Shown here piece by piece: positions 46,804-55,167 of a stretch of DNA of 64,000 bases (positions within the stretch are counted from its first letter, which is position 1; every line of letters begins with the position of its first letter). The notes under the pieces are model-generated. The model was not told where the DNA came from and searched no databases. It saw only the letters and a program-made list of their open reading frames with translations. Made by a program: the position numbers and the translations under genes. This DNA is from Acidipila rosea (lineage in GTDB: Bacteria > Acidobacteriota > Terriglobia > Terriglobales > Acidobacteriaceae): assembly GCF_004339725.1 (NCBI RefSeq), contig NZ_SMGK01000005.1, forward strand, positions 186,001 through 250,000. Direction: 5' to 3'.

Positions 46804-47418
46804 ATGCGTCATCCAATTTCTGCACTGGCGATACTGTTGCTGGCTTTGCCTGTCAGTGCGCAGATGCAATCTGCCTCGTCCTCCACCCAGTCCATGCCGA
46901 GTGCACCTTCTCCACGGCAGCAGGTGACTCTACCCAATCCGAAGCACGATGAGCCGATCGTCTCAACCACGGTTGGGTTTACCTATCTGCAAACAGACCT
47001 GACGAACGTGAATGGGGGCAAGGCAGGCTACCTGATGGGGTGGTACGGAATTCCGCAGCTTAACCTGACGAAGCATATCGGGGTGCTGGCGGACTTCACG
47101 AACTTCTACAACTGGCATGCCCACGCGGGAGAAAACGTCCACGGATTCACTGGCGGCCCGGTGTATATGTTCCCGATGAAGCATATGACGCCGTTTGTAT
47201 TTGCCGAGGGTGGCGCGGTGCGCGATTCGATGCAGGGCACCGTGAACTGGAGCCCGGCGGTGGTGGGCGGCGCAGGGCTGAACTATAAGCTGACGAGGGC
47301 GCTGGCGTTCCAGCTGGTGCCGGGCGAATATGTAGCCACACATCTGTCAAATGGGAACTGGCAGAGCAACTTCAACGCCAAGGCGGGTATTGTGCTGAAC
47401 ATGTACGGCAACCGCTAG
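46804..47418 (+). CDS. Small outer-membrane beta-barrel protein
   Basis: 204 residues; ATG with GAGGAG upstream; signal peptide ~1-19 (ending VSAQ). After a Ser/Gln/Pro-rich linker (~20-50) come alternating hydrophobic strands (VSTTVGFTYLQTDL, KAGYLMGWYGIPQLNL, HIGVLADFTNFYNWH, AGIVLNMYGNR) typical of an eight-stranded OmpA/OmpW-size porin-like barrel. No catalytic motif is seen. The ligand, if any, is unknown. Flanked by terminators on both sides. Confidence 0.7.
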   Translation: MRHPISALAILLLALPVSAQMQSASSSTQSMPSAPSPRQQVTLPNPKHDEPIVSTTVGFTYLQTDLTNVNGGKAGYLMGWYGIPQLNLTKHIGVLADFTNFYNWHAHAGENVHGFTGGPVYMFPMKHMTPFVFAEGGAVRDSMQGTVNWSPAVVGGAGLNYKLTRALAFQLVPGEYVATHLSNGNWQSNFNAKAGIVLNMYGNR

Positions 47419-47426
47419 ACGAAGAA

Positions 47427-47458
47427 AACCCCACATCGCGATAGAACGATGTGGGGTT
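47427..47458. terminator. Bidirectional terminator
   Basis: A perfect 12-bp stem (47427-47438 with 47447-47458), 8-base loop, between convergent genes. On the - strand it is followed by TTTTCTTC. It ends the receiver-domain gene and probably also the barrel gene. Confidence 0.85.
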
Positions 47459-47485
47459 AGGGTCAGAGCCTCGCGGGTGAAGAGA

Positions 47486-48376
47486 TCAGGCCTCGACTGC
47501 TTCCAGCTCTTCCTCAAGTCCATGGCGGCGGAGCAGGTTGGGCAGGTTCTGCGAGAAGGCAGAGCGGGGCATGACCATGTCGCAGCCTGCCTCGATGGCC
47601 TTGGCCTTGAGATCGCCCTGGATGTGCGAGAGAAAGCCGATGACTGAGGTTCCACGCTTGAGCTTGGACTTGATGCGGGGAATGAGCGTGAGCGGCTTGG
47701 CGTTGGCGTTGTTGAGATCGAAGACGATCAGCGAGGGACGGTCCTCTTCCGAGGTGCCGGCGAGCTTCGCGACGATGTCCTTGTCAGCCTTGACGAAACC
47801 TACCTTGATGCCGAGCTTGCGCGCAGTTTCCTGAATCTTGGCCAGGACAAAAAGATCCTCAATAAAGCAGAAGATGCGGATCGGCGCGTCCTCGCGAATG
47901 GGCGCCGGGGGTGGCTCAACATAGGCCGCTTCATTCTGGAAGCCGTTCTGCGGATTGATATTGCCGTTCCCGTTTCCATTGCGGTACTCGATGGTGGAGG
48001 GATGTCCCTCGGCGATGTTGCCGTTGGCCACGCGATAACTGTGGTCCATGGGACCGACAAACGAAGGAGCCTGACGGCGCTGCTTGCCTTTGCGGCGCGG
48101 GCCGCCCTGACCCTGACCCTGGCCCTGACCATTGCCATTCCCATTTTTCTGATAGAAGCGGTTTTGCTGAGGAGCCTTCTGGCGTGGCGGGGGATTGTTT
48201 GGCCGCGGCTGCTGGTTCTGTGCGGCTGGCTGTGCGTTGGCCTGGGGAGTTGCAGGGCCCTTGCCGCCCTTTCGCCGACGGCGGCGGCGGCGATGTTGAC
48301 CCTGGGGCTGGCCTGGCTGCTGGGGCGCTGCGCTCTCGGGAGCGTTCAGTGAGCCCTCGTTCTGCTCTTGTGTCAT
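47486..48376 (-). CDS. Degenerate receiver-domain protein with disordered Arg-rich N-terminus
   Basis: 296 residues from the ATG at 48376 (AGGAAG 8 bases upstream). Residues ~1-110 are disordered: a run of seven arginines (about 30-36), many Gln/Pro/Asn, and a (GN)n/(GQ)n stretch. Residues ~170-296 fold like a CheY receiver (IRIFCFIEDLFVLAKIQETARKLGI.. LIVFDLNN.. TSVIGFLSH.. AIEAGCDMVMPRSAF). The central Asp (VFDLNN) is kept, but the acidic pair at the end of strand 1 is changed and the usual strand-5 Lys is replaced by PRSAF, so phosphotransfer is doubtful. The basic N-terminus suggests nucleic-acid binding. Confidence 0.75.
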   Translation of the reverse strand: MTQEQNEGSLNAPESAAPQQPGQPQGQHRRRRRRRKGGKGPATPQANAQPAAQNQQPRPNNPPPRQKAPQQNRFYQKNGNGNGQGQGQGQGGPRRKGKQRRQAPSFVGPMDHSYRVANGNIAEGHPSTIEYRNGNGNGNINPQNGFQNEAAYVEPPPAPIREDAPIRIFCFIEDLFVLAKIQETARKLGIKVGFVKADKDIVAKLAGTSEEDRPSLIVFDLNNANAKPLTLIPRIKSKLKRGTSVIGFLSHIQGDLKAKAIEAGCDMVMPRSAFSQNLPNLLRRHGLEEELEAVEA

Positions 48377-48887
48377 GCGTGCACTTCCTGGTGCTTTAGC
48401 TGTATGTGGAGCAACGCCAGGAGCGGGCTGCGCCACGGGTGGTAATCCGATTCAAAATCAGTGAAGTTTGCGGGCTGCGAATCGATGGAAACCTCTAGCG
48501 ATGCCGCGACCTAAAACCCTGCCATTTGCCGGGGGCTCGACCCTGGTTGATTCAGGCATAAATAATCACCGTGCGCTTGATCCCCCAAGGTTGCGAGGAG
48601 CGCGGGAGAGGCCTTCCTAAAGAGGCTGCAGTCGATGGAGCGTGATTTTTGTTTTCTACTCACTCTAGTAGTTTGACGCTTGCCGGGACCTGTTAATTCA
48701 GCGGGTCTCCATGCTATCGGTTCAATTCCTGGGAACCGTTCAACTCTGACTCTCGAGAGTTGCAGCGAGCACCCCCACAGCTTTATTGGGTAGGCTTCAG
48801 CCGCTCGATAGGCAAATCTGATACTACGCGTAAACCTCGACCGTGGCAAGCACGCAACAGAGGAAAAGCGATAAAAACGCAAAACGA
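48377..48887. other. Intergenic region upstream of the receiver gene
   Basis: About 510 bases with no supported gene; the short frames have no ribosome-binding site or family. The GGTTCAATTCC word near 48719-48729 looks like a T loop, but no tRNA cloverleaf can be built around it. It presumably holds the - strand promoter of the receiver gene. Confidence 0.4.
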
Positions 48888-48920
48888 GAAGAGCCATCGA
48901 CCGGGGGTCGATGGCTCTTC
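48888..48920 (-). terminator. Strong hairpin (15-bp stem, GGG/CCC loop)
   Basis: 48888-48902 pair perfectly with 48906-48920 around a 3-base loop. On the - strand a T-rich stretch (TCTCGTTTTGCGTTTTTA) follows, so it looks like the terminator of a - strand transcript, either mutM read-through or a separate RNA. Confidence 0.75.
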
Positions 48921-49110
48921 ACAATGGCCAATCACTGGCCTCCCGAAAAAAGCCCTGACAAATCTTCGTGGGATGTGTGGGCTTTGGTGTCCGGCCCCGG
49001 GCGGAACTCCGTAAAGTTCCTGCTCTCTGCAGGCCGGCCCTTATTGGTTGCAGATCCGAAAGACCGGATACTGCACGTCGCTGGCACTCTACTAATAAGC
49101 AATTCTTATG
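48888..49110 (-). ncRNA. Candidate structured non-coding RNA
   Basis: Read on the - strand, this gene-free stretch holds in order: hairpin TGCAG(T)ATCCG/CGGATCTGCA (about 49075-49049), a hairpin GGAACT/AGTTCC (about 49020-49003) enclosed by a longer CCGGCC/GGCCGG pairing, then GGCCA/TGGCC (about 48940-48926) and the strong terminator-like hairpin. Density and compensating symmetry exceed what nearby spacers show. It does not carry the hallmark motifs of RNase P RNA, tmRNA or SRP RNA. A 6S-like rod is possible but the closing helix was not found. The strand is chosen from the T-rich tail. Confidence 0.4.
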
Positions 49111-49215
49111 CCGTGCATTCAACTTAATGATATGAGTCACTTAGCGGCTTGACAGTAGTCGCAAATTCAGAATCTGGAAGAAAACGAGACTCAATTCTTC
49201 GCAATTCCGTAGAAA

Positions 49216-50031
49216 TCAGCTCTGGCAGCGCGGGCACCAGTGGGTGCTGCGGCCGCCGAGGACGGTTCGCCGGATGGCCGTGCCGCAGACGAGGCAGGGC
49301 TGGCCGCCGCGCTGGTAAACCCGGTGCTCGAGCTGGAAGAAGCCGCGAACTCCGTCGGCGTCAACGTAATCGGAGACGGAGGAGCCGCCCAGAGCGATGG
49401 CATTGCGGAGGACGGCGCGCAGCTCAGTGTGGAGACGCTGCAGTCGTGGACGGGAGAGCCGGCCTGCGATGTGGGTGGGGCGGATGCCCGCGCGGAAGAG
49501 GCTCTCGTCGGCGTAGATGTTGCCGACCCCGTGGAGCAGCCGCTGGTTGAGCAGCGCGGACTTGATGGCGAGCTTGCGGCCGCGGAAGAGAGCGACGAAG
49601 TCATCAGCAGAGATGGTCAGCGGCTCTGCGCCGGGGCCGGTGAAGGCGGTTCGCTGGAGGGCGAGCCTGCCGAAACGCCGGGCGTCAACAAAACGCAGCT
49701 CCCGCCCGGAGTCGAGGGTGAGCAGAGCGTGGGTGTGCGCCGGGACGGGCGTGTCAGGAGTGGAGACCAGAAGGCGGCCGGTCATGCCGAGGTGGACGAT
49801 CCACTGGAGGCTGCCGGATGCGGGCGGTGCCGGAGTGAGGTCGAAGACGATGTGTTTGCCGACGCGGTGGACCCGGTCAATGGTGGCGCCAGTGATGGCG
49901 GCGGCCATCTCGGCGGGAGGTGTCTTGAAGGGCTCGGGCTTGGAGCCGAACCACGCCTGTTCGACGCGCGAGCCGTGGATGCGCTCGTGGACGCCATTGG
50001 CGACCGTTTCGACTTCAGGAAGCTCGGGCAT
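49216..50031 (-). CDS. mutM: Formamidopyrimidine-DNA glycosylase
   Basis: 271 residues, normal Fpg length. The N-terminus MPELPEVETV supplies the catalytic Pro and Glu (residues 2-3 before Met removal). The helix-two-turn-helix region (LLHGVGNIYADESLFRAGIRP) follows, and the C-terminal zinc finger is complete (PCLVCG.. WCPRC). It removes 8-oxoguanine and ring-opened purines and nicks the abasic site. It starts 5 bases after the biotin-carrier gene stop, so it belongs to that - strand operon. Confidence 0.97.
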   Translation of the reverse strand: MPELPEVETVANGVHERIHGSRVEQAWFGSKPEPFKTPPAEMAAAITGATIDRVHRVGKHIVFDLTPAPPASGSLQWIVHLGMTGRLLVSTPDTPVPAHTHALLTLDSGRELRFVDARRFGRLALQRTAFTGPGAEPLTISADDFVALFRGRKLAIKSALLNQRLLHGVGNIYADESLFRAGIRPTHIAGRLSRPRLQRLHTELRAVLRNAIALGGSSVSDYVDADGVRGFFQLEHRVYQRGGQPCLVCGTAIRRTVLGGRSTHWCPRCQS

Positions 50032-50036
50032 AGGAG

Positions 50037-50537
50037 TTACTCGATGACGGCGAGCACATCGCCGGCGGAGACGGTGTCGCCGGGGGCTACGCGGAGCCCG
50101 GAGACGCGGCCCGCTTTCGGCGCTTTGAGCTCGTTCTGCATCTTCATCGCTTCAATGACGAGGATGCCCTGGTTGGCCTCGACCTGATCGCCAGCGGCGG
50201 CCAGCAGGCGCACGACACGGCCGGGCATGGGGGCCTTGATGGGGCGGGGCCCGTCGGCGGCGCCGAGGTGAGCGCGGCGCGACTTGAGGGAGCGCGGATC
50301 TTCAATGCGATAGATGATGCGGGTGGTTTCGAGATGAATGGCGGGCTCGGCGGGACCGTGCTCCAGGACGCAGCGGAAGGCGCGGCCCTCGATGAGCAGC
50401 GACAGGATGCCGGGACGCAGCAGATGGGCGTCGACGGCGAAGGAGCGGCCATCGAGCTCTACGGTGTAGCTGCCGTTGTCCTGCGGATGGAGATCGAGCT
50501 TGCGGAGGCGTCCGTCGATTTCGAGTTCAATTTTCAT
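50037..50537 (-). CDS. Biotin carboxyl carrier protein (acyl-CoA carboxylase type)
   Basis: 166 residues from the ATG at 50537, which overlaps the biotin carboxylase TGA (ATGA). The C-terminal ~70 residues are a biotinyl/lipoyl domain with the biotinylation lysine K132 in VIEAMKMQNEL and the facing hairpin KAPMPGRVVRLL. The N-terminal ~85 residues are a beta-rich region like the non-catalytic part of propionyl/methylcrotonyl-CoA carboxylase alpha subunits, here as a separate protein. It carries CO2 to a carboxyltransferase that is not encoded nearby. Confidence 0.9.
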   Translation of the reverse strand: MKIELEIDGRLRKLDLHPQDNGSYTVELDGRSFAVDAHLLRPGILSLLIEGRAFRCVLEHGPAEPAIHLETTRIIYRIEDPRSLKSRRAHLGAADGPRPIKAPMPGRVVRLLAAAGDQVEANQGILVIEAMKMQNELKAPKAGRVSGLRVAPGDTVSAGDVLAVIE

Positions 50538-52042
50538 GAGCGCAGGCCTTCGCGTCTTGCTGCTGTTTTCCAATTGGAGACCTGCGGAGACGGCGCAGCG
50601 GAAGCGGCGCTGACGCGGCTGGTGGAGTGCTCGAAGATGGCGGCGGCGATAGCCGGGGCATCTTCATGGGCGGCTGGCGGGGGGGGGTGCTGCTGCGCGA
50701 GCAGGCGATCGAGGTAGCCGGTGTCGATGCGGGCGGCGCGGAAATCGGCGTCGGCGAGGATGCGGCGAAAGAGGCCGAGATTGGTGCGGATGCCGCCGAT
50801 GACGTATTCACCGAGGGCGCGCTCGAGCCGGGCGATGGCCATGGCGCGAGTGGGCGCGTAGGCGATGAGTTTAGACAGCATGGGGTCGTAGTCGAGGGGA
50901 ACGGTCCAGCCCTCGTAGACGCCGCAGTCTTCGCGGATGCCGGGACCGCCGGGCTGGAGCAGGCGGGTGATGCGTCCGGGCGAGGGGAAGAAGCCGTTGT
51001 CGGGATCCTCTGCGTAGACGCGGCACTCGATGGCGTGGCCGCGGAGCGTGATGTCGTCCTGCGCGAAGGGAAGGGGCTCACCCTGGGCAATCCTGAGCTG
51101 CAGGTGAACGAGGTCGAGGCCGGTGACGAGTTCCGTGACGGGGTGCTCGACCTGCAGGCGGGTATTGACCTCAAGGAAGTAGAAGTTCTCTTCGCTGTCG
51201 AGGAGAAACTCGACGGTGCCGGCGTTGGTGTAGCCTGCGGATTTCGCGAGGCGCACGGCGGCCTCGCCCATGCGGCGGCGGAGGTCTGCGCTGACGGCGG
51301 CGGAGGGCGCCTCTTCGATGACTTTCTGGTGACGGCGCTGTACGGAGCACTCGCGTTCGCCAAGGGAGACGCAGTTGCCGTGTTCGTCGGCGAGGATCTG
51401 GATCTCGATGTGGCGGGGGCGCTCGATGAGCTTCTCAAGGTAGACTTCGCCGGAACCGAAGGCGCGCTCGGCCTCGCTGCGGGCGGAGGCAAAGGCGGAG
51501 GCGAGCTCGCTCTCAGAAGAGACGGCGCGCATGCCTTTGCCTCCGCCGCCCGCGGCGGCCTTGAGCATGACGGGGTAGCCTATGCCAGCGGCAACTTCGT
51601 GTGCCTCTGCCAGCGAGGCGAGCCCCTGAACGGAGCCGGGTGTGCGGGGCATGCCGGCGGCGTCTGCAGCCTGGCGGGCGCGGGTCTTGGAGCCGAGCAT
51701 GCGCATGGCAGCGGACGGCGGGCCGATGAACTTGATTCCGGAACGCTCGCAGGCCTCGGCAAAGTCGGCATTCTCGGAGAGAAAGCCGTAGCCCGGATGA
51801 ATGGCGTCGGCGCCTGTGCTGCGGGCGATCTCGAGAATCAGGTCGCCGCGGAGATAGGACTCTGCGGCAGGAGCAGGGCCGAGGCGGATGGCTTCATCTG
51901 CCTCAAGAACGTGGAGCGCGGCGCGGTCGGCGTCAGAGTAAACGGCCACGGTGGTGAGGCCGAGCTCGCGGCAGCCGCGGATGAGGCGCAGCGCTATCTC
52001 GCCACGGTTGGCGATGAGAATCTTGCGGAAGATGCGCTTCAT
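50534..52042 (-). CDS. Biotin carboxylase subunit of an acyl-CoA carboxylase
   Basis: 502 residues from the ATG at 52042, matching the family N-terminus (FRKILIANRGEIALRLIRGCRELG); a GTG at 52063 would add seven residues and neither has a good Shine-Dalgarno. The ATP-grasp domain shows the glycine loop AAAGGGGKGM, the EKLIERPRHIEIQI strand, catalytic FLEVNTRLQVEHPVTE and the C-terminal ECRVYAEDP region. It carboxylates the biotin of the adjacent carrier with bicarbonate and ATP. The last ~45 residues are Ala/Pro-rich and variable. Closer to propionyl/methylcrotonyl-type enzymes than to AccC by the accompanying carrier. Confidence 0.92.
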   Translation of the reverse strand: MKRIFRKILIANRGEIALRLIRGCRELGLTTVAVYSDADRAALHVLEADEAIRLGPAPAAESYLRGDLILEIARSTGADAIHPGYGFLSENADFAEACERSGIKFIGPPSAAMRMLGSKTRARQAADAAGMPRTPGSVQGLASLAEAHEVAAGIGYPVMLKAAAGGGGKGMRAVSSESELASAFASARSEAERAFGSGEVYLEKLIERPRHIEIQILADEHGNCVSLGERECSVQRRHQKVIEEAPSAAVSADLRRRMGEAAVRLAKSAGYTNAGTVEFLLDSEENFYFLEVNTRLQVEHPVTELVTGLDLVHLQLRIAQGEPLPFAQDDITLRGHAIECRVYAEDPDNGFFPSPGRITRLLQPGGPGIREDCGVYEGWTVPLDYDPMLSKLIAYAPTRAMAIARLERALGEYVIGGIRTNLGLFRRILADADFRAARIDTGYLDRLLAQQHPPPPAAHEDAPAIAAAIFEHSTSRVSAASAAPSPQVSNWKTAARREGLRS

Positions 52043-52183
52043 AGGAGAACGACTTTCAGCCACGGCAAGAGTGGATTCTAACCGAAAGAGGAAGTCGCGG
52101 GCGAGGCGGCCTGGAGGCGTGTTCGCAAACGAGCAACAGCTTTTGCCAATGAAACATCGCGTCCTGTAGATTGACTGTCAGTT

Positions 52184-53014
52184 ATGGCCCTCCGCATTGA
52201 CGCGCATCATCATCTCTGGAAATACAGCCCTGAGGAGTACGGGTGGATCGGCGAAGGCATGGGCGCGCTCAGGCGCGACTTTCTGCCTGGGGACCTTGAG
52301 GCGGAGCTGCGAGTGTGCGGGATAGACGGCGCTATCGCGGTGCAGGCGAGGCAGACGCTCGAAGAGACCGAGTGGCTGCTGGCGCTGGCGGAGAGTTCGC
52401 CGGTGATGCGCGGCGTGGTGGGGTGGGCGCCGCTGGCCGGGGACGGGTTTACGGAAACGCTCGAAGGGCTGCTGGCGAGGCCGAAACTCAAGGGGTTGCG
52501 CCACGTGATCCAGGATGAGCCGGATGCCGGGTTCATGCGGCGAGAGGATTTCAATCGCGGGGTGGGGTTGATCGGCGATCGGCTGGTCTACGACATTCTT
52601 ATTTATGAGCGGCAGCTGCCGCAGGCAATTGAGCTGGTCGATCGGCATCCGGGGCAGCGGTTTGTGCTGGACCATCTTGCCAAGCCGCGGATTGGCGAGG
52701 GGCTGATGGAGCCGTGGGCGACGGGGATCCGGGAGATGGCACGGCGCGGGAACGTGTGGTGCAAGCTCTCAGGCATGGTGACGGAGGCGGACTGGCAGAG
52801 GTGGTCGGTGGAAGGGCTGCGGCCCTATTTCGACACGGTGCTGGAGGCCTTTGGGCCGGGACGGCTGCTCTACGGGTCGGACTGGCCGGTGTGCCTGCTG
52901 GCAGCGGATTATGGGCGATGGTTCGGGACGGTCGAGACGCTGGTGGGGGGCTTGTCAGCGGAGGAGCAGGAGCAGATTCTGGGTGGGAATGCCGTGGAGG
53001 TTTATCGCTTATGA
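52184..53014 (+). CDS. Amidohydrolase-family lactonase (L-fuconolactonase-like)
   Basis: 276 residues. An amidohydrolase-2 TIM barrel with the metal-binding start RIDAHHHLWKY, then VVGWAPLAG, LKGLRHVIQDEPD, FVLDHLAKPRI, VWCKLSGMVTEADW and the Asp motif LLYGSDWPV. The pattern is that of L-fucono-1,5-lactonase/L-rhamnono-lactonase. It would open the aldonolactone made from the sugar by a dehydrogenase. Its TGA overlaps the ATG of the alcohol dehydrogenase by 4 bases, and a FucP-type permease lies downstream, supporting a 6-deoxyhexose pathway. Confidence 0.85.
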   Translation: MALRIDAHHHLWKYSPEEYGWIGEGMGALRRDFLPGDLEAELRVCGIDGAIAVQARQTLEETEWLLALAESSPVMRGVVGWAPLAGDGFTETLEGLLARPKLKGLRHVIQDEPDAGFMRREDFNRGVGLIGDRLVYDILIYERQLPQAIELVDRHPGQRFVLDHLAKPRIGEGLMEPWATGIREMARRGNVWCKLSGMVTEADWQRWSVEGLRPYFDTVLEAFGPGRLLYGSDWPVCLLAADYGRWFGTVETLVGGLSAEEQEQILGGNAVEVYRL

Positions 53015-54018
53015 AGGCACTGGTGATGCCCGGGCCGGAGCAGCTCGCGGTGGAAGAGCGCCCGGAGCCGGGAGCGGCCGAGGGCAGCGCGCTGCTGAAG
53101 GTGCGCCTGGTGGGGCTGTGCGGGAGCGACCTGAACTCCTATCGCGGAAGAAATCCGCTGGTGAGCTATCCGCGGATTCTGGGGCACGAGATCGCGGCCA
53201 CCGTAGTGGAGAGCGGCAGCGCTGAGTTTCCGGCGGGGACGGAGGTAACGATGTCGCCCTACTCGAACTGCGGGCGATGCCCGGCATGCCTGCGGGGAAG
53301 GCCCAATGCCTGCCAGAGGAATGAGACGCTGGGGGTGCAGAGGGACGGCGCACTGGCGGAGCTGCTGCGGATGCCGGTCGAGAAGCTTTTCAAGGCGAAA
53401 CTTACGCTGCGTGAGCTTTGCCTGGTGGAGCCGCTGACGGTGGGTTTCCACGCAGTGGCGCGGGGCCGCGTGCAGAAGACGGACACGGTGGCGGTGTTCG
53501 GATGCGGAGGGGTGGGCCTGGGTGCGATTGCGGCTTCAGCATTTCGAGGGGCGACGACGATCGCCATCGATCTGGATGACCAGAAGCTCGAAACGGCACG
53601 CAGAGCCGGTGCGGCGCATACACTGCATACGGGGCGGCAGCAGCTGCACGAGACGCTGCTGGAGCTGACGGACGGACGCGGGCCGGATGTGATGATCGAG
53701 GCGATCGGACTGCCGTCGACGTTTCGCGCGGCCGTGGAAGAGGTCGCGTTCACGGGCCGCGTGGTCTATATTGGCTACGCAAAGGAGCCGGTGGCGTATG
53801 AGACGAAACTGTTTGTGCAGAAGGAGCTGGACGTGCTCGGTTCGCGCAACGCGCTGGCAGAAGATTTTCGCGAGGTGATCCGCATGCTGGAGCAGAAGCG
53901 CTTTCCGGTAGAAGAGGCGATTAGCGTGACGGCGCCGCTCGATGCCGCGCCGGAGATATTTGCCGCGTGGAGCGCGGAGCCTGCGCGCTTTACCAAGATC
54001 ATGATCGAGGTCGGATAG
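53011..54018 (+). CDS. Zinc-dependent alcohol/sugar dehydrogenase
   Basis: 335 residues from the ATG at 53011, overlapping the lactonase stop; a longer frame from 52714 is rejected because it runs inside the lactonase. The medium-chain dehydrogenase pattern is complete: catalytic zinc Cys in GLCGSD, GHE helix, structural zinc cysteines (NCGRCPACLRGRPNAC), Rossmann loop VFGCGGVGLGAIA and the acidic IDLDD that favours NAD. Likely oxidises L-fucose/L-fuconate-type or sugar-alcohol substrates. The last codons lie in the first copy of a 24-bp direct repeat. Confidence 0.9.
   Translation: MKALVMPGPEQLAVEERPEPGAAEGSALLKVRLVGLCGSDLNSYRGRNPLVSYPRILGHEIAATVVESGSAEFPAGTEVTMSPYSNCGRCPACLRGRPNACQRNETLGVQRDGALAELLRMPVEKLFKAKLTLRELCLVEPLTVGFHAVARGRVQKTDTVAVFGCGGVGLGAIAASAFRGATTIAIDLDDQKLETARRAGAAHTLHTGRQQLHETLLELTDGRGPDVMIEAIGLPSTFRAAVEEVAFTGRVVYIGYAKEPVAYETKLFVQKELDVLGSRNALAEDFREVIRMLEQKRFPVEEAISVTAPLDAAPEIFAAWSAEPARFTKIMIEVG
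53995..54018 (+). repeat. 24-bp direct repeat, copy 1
   Basis: The final 24 bases of the dehydrogenase gene (AAGATCATGATCGAGGTCGG plus ATAG) recur exactly at 55168-55191. The copies flank an inserted membrane-protein gene. Confidence 0.95.
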
Positions 54019-54027
54019 CGATGGTGC

Positions 54028-55053
54028 TCATGGCAACGCTTGCACCTGCTGCTCTCGGCGGCCATATGATTTTAGGTGCGCTGGTGATGTAATTACGGCC
54101 TGAGAACAGGTCCACATCTCGGCGGCAAAAATGGCGGACAGCAGGGTGAATTCGCCGAAAATCCGGGTCTCAGTCCAGATTCCAAACCAGAGGACAACCG
54201 CACAACGCGGGACCATCGCATACAGGATTCGAAGATGGCGCGGTGAGAGCAGCTTTCTGTAAAGCCAGAGAAATGGCCAGAGGAAACCAAACGCGCTCAA
54301 AATCTGCGGCCATGTTGTAGGCACAGTCAGCCTCATTAGGTTCGCAGGAAACCTGTTTCCAATAACGGACATATTATGTTTGAAAAGGTGATAAATATAG
54401 ATCTGAACCAGGAGCCAGGCGGTCCCGAGTGCGACCGACTGCGTGATGACCCGCCACCGATTCGCCTCACCCCATTCAGCGGCAAACCAGAGCAGTGCGA
54501 GGAAGATGGAAGTTTCGCGATTTGCTGCCATGACTGGCATCATCAGTAAAAGTGGAACCCATTTTCGCCTGAGAACAAGGACAGAACCCACCCCGAACAG
54601 TAGAAACTGAGGAAAGTCGTAAGGGTACCAATAGTCTTGTCCGGCTGATCGCGCCACATAGCAGACGAACAGAATTTCGAGCACGACCGCCCAAGGCAGC
54701 CACCATGGCTTGATTCCCAGTCGTTTTCCTTCGAGAGTCGCCAGTATTCCTAATCCCAGGACACAGATACGGGCAATCAAGCTCGAAAGTAGCCGTTCCG
54801 GGGTCTGCCTTTCACGAGCAGCACCCGCAACATCAATATCATTCGTATGAGTTGCCCTCCTCTTTAGAAGGGCATTCTGCCTGGCCCAGCGCATCACCGG
54901 CATCATAAGAGCGCGGCTCTGAAATGGCATGCGCTCCTGTCCTCCTTCATAAGCCTGCATATTGATGAAGCCCACATTGGAATAGAAGATAGAGCTTCCG
55001 CAATGCAGCGATGCGATGGTCAATAGCAGAAAGATGAGGAGGCGATGTCTCAT
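54028..55053 (-). CDS. Multi-spanning membrane protein of unknown function (inserted gene)
   Basis: 341 residues with about eight hydrophobic segments; AGGA lies 8 bases before the ATG. An N-terminal segment (RHRLLIFLLLTIASLHCG) is followed by a soluble-looking stretch and then segments such as WWLPWAVVLEILFVCYVARS, PQFLLFGVGSVLVL and FLALLWFAAEW. A short NRETSIF motif resembles those in polytopic glycosyltransferase-like or polysaccharide proteins, but I cannot assign a family. It is antisense to the sugar operon, has visibly lower GC than its neighbours and is bracketed by the 24-bp repeat, so it looks acquired. Confidence 0.65.
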   Translation of the reverse strand: MRHRLLIFLLLTIASLHCGSSIFYSNVGFINMQAYEGGQERMPFQSRALMMPVMRWARQNALLKRRATHTNDIDVAGAARERQTPERLLSSLIARICVLGLGILATLEGKRLGIKPWWLPWAVVLEILFVCYVARSAGQDYWYPYDFPQFLLFGVGSVLVLRRKWVPLLLMMPVMAANRETSIFLALLWFAAEWGEANRWRVITQSVALGTAWLLVQIYIYHLFKHNMSVIGNRFPANLMRLTVPTTWPQILSAFGFLWPFLWLYRKLLSPRHLRILYAMVPRCAVVLWFGIWTETRIFGEFTLLSAIFAAEMWTCSQAVITSPAHLKSYGRREQQVQALP

Positions 55054-55167
55054 TTGGTTTATCCTGATCGGGATTTATTCGCTTGCTCCGGATGACTGCA
55101 CATACTTTATTACAGTCATCGATCGCCGCGGTCGGAGCTACCGGCCAACGGTAATAGCAGATGGCAA

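Noticed and set aside
48690..48745. tRNA or tmRNA remnant with a GGTTCAATTCC T-loop word
   Set aside because: No acceptor, D or anticodon arm can be paired around it.
50627..52081. 484-codon ORF antisense to the biotin carboxylase
   Set aside because: Shadow frame with no recognisable domain, over a gene with full ATP-grasp motifs.
52714..53010. Longer N-terminus for the zinc alcohol dehydrogenase
   Set aside because: The extension lies inside the lactonase gene in another frame; the ATG at 53011 gives the normal family start and a 4-base overlap.
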